21,591 nucleotides of DNA from contig JAAWCC010000114.1 of NCBI GenBank assembly GCA_022792975.1, positions 1 through 21,591 on the forward strand, written 5' to 3'. Numbering within the stretch: position 1 is the first letter of the stretch; the number at the start of each line of letters is the position of its first letter. The DNA comes from Clostridia bacterium. GTDB lineage: Bacteria; Bacillota_A; Clostridia; TANB77; CAG-508. The translations under genes were made by a program, and so were the position numbers. The notes below the pieces were generated by a model that worked only from the letters and a program-made list of their open reading frames with translations, made no database searches and had not been told where the DNA came from. Shown here piece after piece: positions 1 to 12,000 of this stretch.

Positions 1-3000
1 CAGGAGGAGGAGGAACAGGAGGAGGAAGAAACTACTCTAAATCCATCACAATAGGAGCAGGAGGAAGAGGAACCTCATATTCAGGTGGCTCTGGTTCTGG
101 AGCAGCAAATTCAGATGGAGGAAGTGGAAAACCAGCAGCATCAGCAGCAGGCTCATCAGTTGGTGGAGCTGGAAGTAAAGGAATTGTAAGATCAGGTAAT
201 AGTTCAGGGTATGCACAAGTTTCAATAGGAGGAACAGGAAATCCAACTGGAGGGTATGAAATATATAGAAGAGGTCCAACAAACTATGTAGAAAAACGTG
301 GTACAGGTGGCTTACTTATAATGTACGCAGATAATTTGTATAACAGTGGAACAATTAGTGCAACAGGAGTTGAGTCAAGTAGTTGTAGCAAAACAATTTC
401 AAACGGAAGAATAGATCCAGGAGGAGCATCACGGGCGGAGGCTCAATAAATATATTTGCAAATCAAGTAAATAATACAAATACAATAACAGCAGCAGGAG
501 GAGCAGCTCTTACTATACATTCAACACGGAGGAGCAGGAGGAAAAGGAACAGTTACAATAAACGAGCTTGCACCAGATTTAGTAAGTGCAACAAAACAAG
601 TCATACTAAAAACAGGAGAAACATATCAAATTGATAAAAGCAAAATAATAATAGAGGAAACAAATAAACAAATAGGAAAAATAGAAGTAGGAGAAATAAC
701 ATTTGAAATATTAGATGGAAATATAGCAGAAGTAGACCAAAATGGAAAGATAACAGCAAAATCAGAAGGAGCAACAAAAATAGCTGTAATAGATTCAAAA
801 AACAGACTAAAAACATATATATATTTAGAAGTAAGAAATACTCCAAAAATTGATATACAAGAAGGAAAAAACTTCACAGTTGCACTAAAACAAAATGGAA
901 CAGTATGGAGCTATGGAGTAGGTGCAAATGGAGAATTAGGAAATGGAAAAAATGAGCAGCAGGTAGAACCAGTTCAAGTAAAAGGACTAAGCAATATTCA
1001 AGCAATAGCAACAGGATATTCACATAGCTTAGCTATTTCAGAAAACCGGAGAAGTATATGCATGGGGACTTGGAACAAATCGGACAACTGGGAAATGGCG
1101 ATAAGGAAAATAGCAATATTCCAGTAAAAGTAGAAGGAATAGCAGATATAATAAAAATAGACGCATATAAAAATATAAGTGTAGCATTATCAAAGGATGG
1201 AAACCTTTATGTTTGGGGAGAAGGTCTTTCAACACTTCCTATGAGAAAAATTACAAGAGAGCAGGTAGTAGATATCTCTGGGAGCCTAGTTCTAACAGAA
1301 AGTGGAGGAGTATATAACTTAAATGATTTAGAAAATAAAATTTCAGGGCTAACTAATATAGTAAAAATATCAGCAGGAGCAGCACATAATTTAGCGATTA
1401 ATGCAATGCGGTGTGCTATATTCATGGGGAACGAACTCTAATGGTGAATGTGGCATCAATACAACAGGCACAATAACTGCAAGAGAAATATTATTTGATG
1501 TAGCAGAAATTTCAGCTGGAAATGGAATGAGCATAATAAAAAATGAAGCTGGTGAAGTTTATGTATTTGGAAACAATGCAAATGGTCAAATAGGATTAGA
1601 TACAGTCACAAAGCAGATGACACCAGTCAAAATCACACTTACAGAAGATGTAAAAATAGAAACAATATCAGCAGGAGAAAGTACACATAGTGGATTAGTT
1701 GATGAAAACGGATATGTATGGCATACAGGAACAAATGCACAAGGAGAATTAGGTATATTAGGAGAAACAACATTAAAAGCATACACAAAAACAGGAAGTG
1801 CAATAGTTGAAATAAACCAGCCCCAAAAGGTATATTTATCAATAGGTGAAGAAAAAACAATAGAAAGTGTATTGAAAAATACATTTAACCTAAAAGTTGA
1901 TATAATAGATAATAATCAACAACACTTTGCAATAACAGCATCAAGAGAAGATAGCATAGGAATAGAAGGGCAGAAAATAACAGTAAAAGACTATGGAGAA
2001 ACAACAATAACAGTAACACATATAGAAACAGATATAAAAACAGAATTTATAATAAAAGTAGTAGTGAAAATAGACAGTTTAGTACAAGGCTTTAGGGACC
2101 TAGACTTAGATGATGGAGACTATGAAGTTGCAATTCAGGACCAAGTATATATAGTAGAACTAAAAAATATATATGGAAATACAAGATACTCATTAGAAGA
2201 CGGGGAAACAACAAGGATAGTAAGCTTAGGTGATGCTTCTACTGAATATAAAACACTAGTTGTAAAATATCATGGTGATTTAAACATAGATAAAGGAGTA
2301 ACTGTAACAGCAAATACAGTTAATAATTTAACATACAAAAAAGGTATGTACTTATGTGTGCTTGGAAATATATATAATGATGGCGAAATAAGCATGACAG
2401 CAAGAGGAACATACAATGTAGCAGGAGAAAATGTATGGCTATGGAAAAATATAGATGGTTCATATGAATATGTTCCTGCAGTTGGAGCGAATCGGAGGAG
2501 CATCACAGTATACAAATACACGTGGTCAAGTTCTAAATGGATTAGCAGGAGGAAATGGAACAAATAGACAAACAGGTGGTGGTGGAACAGGAAGTGGAAG
2601 AAATTATGCAAAATCTATTACAATAGGAGCAGGAGGAAGCGGAACATCATACTCAGGTGGAGCAGGGTCAGGCGCTGCAAACTCTGATGGAGGCGGAGGA
2701 AAACCTGCAACATCAGGGGCAGGCTCTTCAAATCGGAGGAGCTGGAGGCAGAGGAGTTGTAAGATCAAGCAATGGATCAGGCTATGGACAAATATCAATA
2801 GGAGGAACAGGAAATCCAAGTGGAGAATATGAAGCATATAGAGTAACTGCAGCAAGCTATAATGAAAAAAGAGGAACAGGTGGACTCCTTATAATGTATG
2901 CAGACTACCTATACAATAATGGAGCAATTACAGCAAATGGAGTAAGTTCAAGTACAGTAACACCTTCAAAATCATATTCAAGAGTAGACCCAGGAGGAGC

Positions 3001-6000
3001 ATCTCGGAGGTGGATCAATAAATATATTTGCAAAAATATTAGCAAATAATGAAGGCACAAATGCAGACCGGAGGAGTAGCAACAAAGCAAAGCTCAACAG
3101 GAGGAGCAGGAGGAAATGGAGCTGTCACAATAAACCAATTAGGTTCAGTTTTGAACTATCCTACAAAAAGAATAACAATGCATATGGGAGAAAATTATCA
3201 AATAAACCAAGACTTACTTTCATATGTAAAATTAAATGAAATACAAACCATAGATTTAAGTGTGGGAAATATAAGATATCAGCTAGATTATGGAACAGCA
3301 GTTGAAATAACTCCAGATGGAAATATACAAGCAACTGGTATAGGAACATCAAAAATTAAAATCACAGATATAGACAATGAATATAGTACATATATAGTAA
3401 TAGATGTCATAGAAGAAAAGACAAAAGCCAAAATAGAAAGTGGCACAGATTTTACAATAGCTTTAAAAGGAAATGGAACAGTATGGAGCTATGGTAAAAA
3501 TAGTAACGGAGAACTAGGAATAGATAGCAAAATAAACTCAAATGAGCCAGTTCAAGTAATTAAAGAAGATGGAGGAGCCCTAGAAAATATAATAGATATA
3601 GGAGCAGGAAATACAGAAAGTATAGCAGTAGATGAAAATGGAGAAGTATATATTTGGGGATTATGCTACGAAAACTTAGTAGGTCAAAACATATTAAAAG
3701 CTAAGAAATTAGAAAATATATCAAATATAGCAAAGGTAAGCTGTAAAGGAGATACATTCTATGCAGTAGATAAAGAGGGCACAGGATATGTTTGGGGTAA
3801 AGGATATAGTGAGCAAGTTAGAATACAAACAGACATTAAAATAATAGACATAGATGGTGGAATAATCCTAGGAGAGGATGGAAGAGCATATATTGTAAGC
3901 AATCCAAACCAAGCAATACCATATCTAAATGGATTATTAGACATATCATCAGGACAAGACCATAATCAATATACAACACTAGAAGGTCATGTTTATAGCA
4001 TGGGAACGCGGCGGAACAGGTCAATTAGGAAATGATAACACGCAGGATAAGACAAATCCAGTCTTAGTTAGGAAAGAGGCAGGCTTCCTAGAAAACATAA
4101 TAGAAACCTCAGCAGGATATAAAAGCTCAATAGCGTTAAGTATAGAAGGAAAAATATATGCATGGGGTGATAATTCAAATGGCAAGCTAGGGATTTCAGA
4201 GAAAATATCAAAATATGCAAAACAAATAATAGATACAAATAATTTATCTGGAGAGGGCATAAAATTAATTCCAATGGAAGTAATAGAGGCGGGAAGAAAT
4301 CACTCATGCATCTCAGATAAAAACGGATTTGTTTATGCGACTGGGCAAAATATTTCAGGACAACTTGGAACAAAAGATAATAACTCAAGAACAATATTTA
4401 CCCAAATAGGGGATATAAATATAACTACAAAACCAGAAGAACTACAAATACCAGTAGATACTTCGAAAGAAATATCAATGGAATTAGGATATAGTTTTAA
4501 TCTAAAGAAAACAGCAGCAGAAATAGGAGACTTAAGCCTAATAAATACAAACAATAAAGAAATAGAAGTAGAAGATCAAAATACACAAGGTACAATTTCA
4601 AGCATTAAAAACTATAAATTAACAGGAAGGAAAATAGGAAGAGTAAACTTGGTAGTATCAAGTGATGAGGGCTATTCAAAAAACATATGGGTAGAGGTTG
4701 TAGATAGTGAAAAATCAAAAGCTTCAAGTAAAGTAGTAAATGGAGAGGGGTTCACACTAGCGCTAAAATCAGATGGAACAGTATGGACATTTGGAGCTAT
4801 AAATGGAAAATCAAATCCAGAAGAAATAGAAGCTCCAGAAGAAATAATAGATATAGCTTGTGGAAAAAGCCATATACTATTACTTGGCAAATCAGGAGCT
4901 ATATATAGCCTTGGGCAAAACATTAAAGGACAATGTGGAACAGGAGACGTAACAGCCTTAAGCATACCTACAAAAATAAACATAAAAAATATAGCAAAAG
5001 TAATTGCACAAGATAATACCTCATTTGCAATAACAACATCTGGAAAAGTATATGCTTGGGGAGAAGGATATACAAAGTCACCAGAGCTTTTAGAAAACGA
5101 AGGTAATGTAATAGACATATCAAAAAATTATTATCTATTAGAGGATGGAATTTTAAGAAAAAACATAGATAATGAAAAAATAGAAATAAATGGCAAAGAA
5201 AGAATAATCCAAATATCAGAAGGCAATGAACAAGAAATCCTATTGCTAGGGGAATCAGGAAAAGTATATACGTATAAAGAAGGAGAAATGCAAGCAATTG
5301 AAATTACAAAAGAGGATGGAGCAATACTTCAAAATGTAAAAGAAATATCAGCAGGTTCAAACTATAATATTGCAGTAACAACAGAAAAAGAAGTATATAC
5401 CTGGGGTGATAATGAAAATCAAAAATTAGGATTTAACTATGATGATATAAAAAGCTTAGACTATCCAAGCAAAAAAGATGACATAAGAGATGTTGAAAGA
5501 GTAGTAGCAGGAGCCTCACATACATCAGTATATAAGAGAAATGGAGATGTATATACATGGGGATTAGGAGAAAATGGCGAATTAGGAAATGGTGAAAGCT
5601 TTAATGTGTCAGAAGCACAATTAGTTGGAAAAAATATCATAGAAACAAACACAAATAATATAACAATACAAACAGGAAAAACTTTCGACATAGAGGCGTA
5701 CTTAAATTACTTTAACTTATTCAAAGACCAAAAGACAAACTTGATATATGAAGTATTAGATCAAGATTTAGCAATGATAAATGAAACAACAGGCGAAATA
5801 GTTACAATAAAACAGGGAAGAACAACAGTTATTGTAAAAGATACAAAAACAGGAAAAATAGCAGTAATAAATGTAATAATCTTAGACAACGGAAGCATAG
5901 AGCCAATGGTAGAAACAAAACGGAAGTCATACAGTCATGCTAAAAGTAGATGGAAGTGTATGGACATATGGACTTGAAGGAAAGAGGATAAATGATGAGC

Positions 6001-9000
6001 CAATAAAAGTAGAATTTCCAGAGCGGAACAGTAATAACACAGATTGCTTGCCGGAGAAGAACATGCAATTGCGCTTGATATAAGTGGAAATGTCTGGGCA
6101 TGGGGAGAAAATGGATATTATCAATTAGGAAACAGTATAAGTGAATATGAAGATACACCTATAAAAATAGATGGGTTAAACAAAATAAATAAAATTGCAT
6201 GTGGAAACTATAATTCATTTGCTATTGGAGAAGCAGGAGAAATATATAGTTTTGGATTAAACTCATCAGGAGAATGTGGAGTGCGGAAGCTATTCACAAA
6301 AGACAACAGTAAAAATGGCAAAAAATATGACAGATGTAATAGAAATAAAAGCAGGAAGAAATTATACACTAGCATTAAAGAGTACAGGAGAAATATTTGT
6401 AACAGGCTCAAATATATATGGAGAACTTAGCCAAAACAACATGGGAATAAGAAGAATAAATAAATTCACAAAAATAGAAAGCATAGACCATGTAGTAAAA
6501 ATATCAGCAGGGGATACACATGCATTAGCACTTAGAGACAATGGAAAAGTATATACTTGGGGAAATAATGTATATGAAAATTTAGGAGTAGGACTAAATA
6601 ACACAATAATAGACACCCCAGTAGAAGTAAAAAACTTAGAAAACATCAGATATATATCAGCAGGAAAAGATTATGCAATGGTAATAAACAAAGACTTAGA
6701 AATGTTTGAGGTAGGCATAAACAAAAATGGTGAACTTGGAAATGGTACAAAAACAAATCTAAACACTTATACCAAAGTAGATACAATAGATAATGTATTT
6801 GGAGTATCTTGTGGAAATACTTATACAGTATCAGTAAAAGCTGATGGAACAGTTTGGCGGAGTACGGAGATTATGGACATGGTGATAATGAAATCAAGAG
6901 TAAAACAAAAGGAACAAATTGGACAAGAGTGGGAAACGAAGCTTCAGGAATAAATGGAGTAGAATTCATAATTAAAATAGACGAAACAAAAAGTATAATA
7001 CAAAACCTAACAGAAGAATTTAACTTAATATATCTAAACCAAACATTAGAAAAATATTTAAGTTATTCAAGTGTAAATGAAGAAATAGCAAGTGTAAATG
7101 AAAAAGGCATAATAACAGGAAAAAATATAGGGACTACACGAATACAAGCAACCTCTAGCTTAGATCAAAAGGTATATAGCATATTAGTAAGAGTCATTGA
7201 AAAGGATTCAGAAGTTGCACCTAAAATTGTAGCAGGAGAAAATTTTGCAAGTGTTGTAAGAGAGGATGCAATAGCTTGGAGCTTTGGGTATAATGGAGAC
7301 GGAAGATTAGGAGTAAATAGCTATTTAGCAAAAGATATACCAACAAAAACAGGGATAAACTTAAATTTTAAAGACATAAAAGCAGGAAAAAGCTTCTTGA
7401 TAGCATTAAACAATGACGGAACAGTATGGGGAGTACGGAAATAACAAAAATGGTGAGCTAGGTGATGGAACAGCAGCATCAAAAAATACATTAAGCAAAA
7501 TAAACGGATTAAGCGATATAGAAAAAATTGCTTGTGGAGAAAACTTCGGACTTGCAATTGATAAAGTGCGGAAATGTTTATAAATGGGGAAATGGAAATG
7601 CAAAAGTAGAATTAATAGAAAAGATAACAATTCCAGTATTAGACATATCAGCAGGAGTAAACCAAAGCGTATTAGTTACAGCAAAAGGAACAATTATAGG
7701 ATATGGGGACATCCTAAATGGAGAACTAGAAGAAATAACAAATGCCATAAAGACAGCCGTAACTAAAGACAAAATAGTTATATTAACAGCAAACGGAGAG
7801 AGTTATGATTATAAAGCAGGAGTGCTAACAAAAATAGACATGCCAAGCTTTATAGTAGATATAGTAGCAAGCAAAGATACAGTTATGTATCAAACAAAAG
7901 AAGAAAAAATATTCTCATTAGGAGCAAATACATATGGAGAATTAGGCTTAGGAAATACTGACAGAAAAGATACACCTACATTAATAAACTTAAATGATGC
8001 AAAAGCCTTTACAATGGCAGCAGGATATAACAATACATACATAATAGAAACACGAGGCATGGTATATGCAAGTGGAAATAATGAATATGGCTCACTTCGG
8101 AAACGGAGCAAGGAAAAATACTGAAAATTATACACTAGTTGGAGATAGGAATTTTGAAGTAGACCCAAAGACAAAAACAATGAAGATAGGCGACAAAGAA
8201 GAAATAGAAATAAAGGGAAATCCATTTAATGTATTTAATGAAGACAAAAATGCAGTTAGTGAATACACCTTAGAAAATGATAATGAAGAAGTATTAACAT
8301 TAGACGGGAATAGCTTTACAGCTATAAAAGAGGGTACAGCACATATTACTGTGGTGGACGATATAACAAAAGAAGAAATAAAAATAACTAGAATAGTTGC
8401 TGCACAAGACAAAGACAGAATAGAGAAAATAACAGTAAACAAAGAAGAAGCTTCATTAAGCGAGGAATCAAAAGAAGAAGAATTTATATATAAAGTAAAA
8501 ATTGTAACAAATGAAGATAAGGGAGACTTAGTTATAACTACAAAGGATAAAACAGATAGAATAAGCATAGATGGGGGAAATACTTGGGGAAATAACGGAA
8601 AACTAGAACAAGAAATAAGTCTAACAGATAAATTCACAAATATTAAAATAAAGGTAGGAATACAGAATAATTCAGGAGAATACCCTGAAGAAATAGAAGA
8701 AGAATACACTTTGATAGTAGAAAAAATAACAGATGATATAGGATTAAAAAAAGTCACAGCAACTTCAAAAACTGAAGAAATAAACATAAGTGAAATCACA
8801 GCAACACCAGTATCAACAAATAGATATGAAGTAATTGTAGAGGAAGGAACAGATATATCAAAAATAAAAGCAATTGCAAATAGTGAATATAGCTCAGTTT
8901 CGATTGAAGGAGAAGAATATACATTAAAAGAGCAATTAAAAGATATAGATTTGAGCAAAGAACTATCAAAAGAAATAAGAATTTCAGTCAAATCAGAAGC

Positions 9001-12000
9001 AGGAACAGAAGTAGAATATACACTAGTAATTTATAAAAAGAACCTACTTTCAGATTTAATAAGCCTAACAGTGAATGGAGCAGAAGCCACAAAGGTTTCA
9101 GAAGGCGCATATGCAATAACAGTAGATAGAGACGTAACCATTGCAAATATAAAAGCAGAAGTGGCATCAAGCTTAGTAGCAGTGAGTATAGAAGGAAATC
9201 AATTTAAACAAAAAGAAAATGAATTAAACTTAGAATTAGTGGCAAAAGAGACAAAAGTATTAATAAAGACAAAAACAGATAGTGGCGAAATAAAAGAATA
9301 TACATTAAACATTTATAGAAGCAAAGACAGTCTAGTTAAACCAAACCTAAGCATGTTACTTGTAAACGGAGCAGTCATAGAGCCAGAAGATGATGGATTA
9401 ACATATATCGCATATCTACCATCAGCAGAAACAAATGCATATATACGAGCAATAGCAGAAGAAAGCCAGACAAAAGTAAAAATAGCAGAGGAAGAAGAAG
9501 AAATAGGCGAAAGCCAAAGAATGGTTTCCTTATATGCAAATGAAAGCAAATATGATGTAGTATTAACAAAAGAAGACAATAGTGCAACAGATACATATAA
9601 AGTGATAATAAGACGAGCAGAAGCAGACACAAGCTTAGAAAAAATATTTGTATCAGATAAGGGAATAAGAACAGAAGCAAACAAAATAGATAAGCTAAAC
9701 TATACAGTAAAAGTGACATCAAGCCTAGATGAAATTGATGTAATAGGAATAGCAAAATATGCAAAAGCAAAAGTAAAAATTGGAGAAGATGGCATATTTA
9801 TGGTTCACGAAGGCACAAATAAAATAAAAGTGCCAGATAAAACAAGCACAGTAAAAATCATTGTACAGTCAGAAGATGAAAGCCTAGAAACTGAGTACAC
9901 ATTAACAATACAAAAAGAATCAGAAAATACAAGCTTAGAAAAAGTAATTGTAGATGGACAAGAAATAATAAAAGCACCAGATGGAAAATATCACTATTAT
10001 TTAACTACACCAAAAACTTCAGTTACAGTAATGGCAAAAACAGAAGAAGGAACACCGAATAATACTTATGTGAAATTAGGAATAGAAGAATATGAATTAT
10101 TCGAAACAACAAAAAACATAGAAATAGATGCCAAAGAAATAAAAGTGCCAATCAAAGTAAAGGCAGAAAATGGAAAAATCGAAGAACACATTTTAATAAT
10201 AGAAGGACTTCCAGATAACACAAATATAAAAACAGTTGAAGTAAATGGAAAAACGGCAACATATATAGAGGGTGAAAACAGATATGAAATAAGAAGCCGG
10301 AGATGAGCACTTTGAAATAAAAGTAACACTAGAAGATTTACTTGCAACAATGGAATTAGGAGATAATCCAGAAGCAGCTGGAGTAGACATAGTAGAAATA
10401 GATAAGCAGGGTACGCAAACAAAAGTAATAGTAAAAGTTACATCTCAAAGCAAGCTAGCTTCAGACACATACACAATACTAATACTAGAAAAGTCATCAA
10501 ACAACAATTTAAGTTTGGTAAAAGTAAATGGAGAAATAGCAAGCCAAACAATAGACAATACATACAAAATAGGTGTAAAAAATGAAACAAAAGAGTTAGA
10601 CATAGAGGCTACCGCAGAAGACATATATGCAATAACAAATATTAATGGAAATGCCAATAATACATATATTGCAAAAATAAAAGAAAATGTAGTAGAGGGA
10701 AAAACAATATATGAATACCAAATTAAAGTAGTCGCAGAAAATGGGGAAGAAGCGGAATACATACTCGAAGTAGAAATATTAGAGGCAAACTACAATATAA
10801 TAAAGGTAGAAGCAGGAGAAAATGCAGAAAGCTTAGAAAATGCAACTTTAAAAGAGGATGGAAATTACTATTACAAAATAAATAATGTAGAAAAAGGAAC
10901 AGTAAAGGTAACAATAGAAGCTCCAAAATCCAAAGTAAATGTAAATGGACAAATGAAGGACGAAGTAGTAGTGGAACTTGAAGAAAATATAACAAGAGTT
11001 CCAATAATCGTCATAGGAGAAGATGGAAGTAGCAAGCAGGTTTATTTAATAATAGAGAAAAAATCTAGTGATACAAGCATAAAAGACATAACTGGAGAAA
11101 AAGTAAAAAGAGTAGAAATAGAAGAAGACTTATGCATGGTATATGTAAATGAAGACATAGAAACAGTGGACTTAAAGATAACATTAAACAATGAATTTGC
11201 TTCAATAAAACTAACAGAAGACGCAGAATACACATTGAAGGAGATTGAGAGTACAGTAGATTTAAAAGATTACTATACAAATGGTGGAATAACATTTATA
11301 GCATATGTCAAGGCAGAAGATGGAGCTGAAAAAGAATATACAATAAGTATAGAAAAAGAAGCAAATGTAGATTTACTAAGTGTTGTAATAAATACAGAAA
11401 ATGTAGAATACAACCAAGAAAAAGAAAAATATGAAAAAATAGTTCCAAATGGAAATAAGCCACAAATAGTAATTACAGCAACTGATAGCAAACAAATAGT
11501 ACAATTATTAGACAAAGATGAAAATGTATTATCATCAGGAATAGGAATATTAAATATAACTCAAACACTAAGTACACAAGAGCTCACAAATGACTATACT
11601 ATAAAAGTTATATCAAATCATGGAGAGGACTTCGGAGCAAAAGAATATGACTTAAGCATTATACAAAAATCAACAGAAACAGGAATAATATATGTCAAAG
11701 TAGACAAATTAGGTACGATGGTAAGTGACGATGGACTAACATATTCAGCTCAGGTTGCAGGTAAAAATACATATCCAGTAGAAATAAAATTGTCAGATGA
11801 AAAGGCAACAGTTAGAATAGAGGATATGGAAGGAAATATATTAGTAAATGAGCAAGAAGGAATATTAAAAGGACAATTAAACATACCAGAAGGAGAAACA
11901 AAAGACTTCAAAATATTTGTAACCTCTGAGAATGGCGAAATAAAAGAATATAACTTAAATATAGAGAGAATAAGCAGTGATACAGGAATAGAAGGCATAA

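Larger units (their letters stand above)
1..1800 (+). repeat. Gly-rich + Big_2 + RCC1 module, copy A (5' partial)
   Basis: The order Gly-rich domain, Big_2-like domain, RCC1 propeller recurs about 2.57 kb further on. Matching points: RNYSKSITIGAGG near 27 against RNYAKSITIGAGG near 2599; SGGGSINIFA near 429 against about 3002; GTVWSYG near 900 against about 3480. The copies are diverged at DNA level but keep long runs of motif identity, so they can be compared site by site. Confidence 0.7.
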
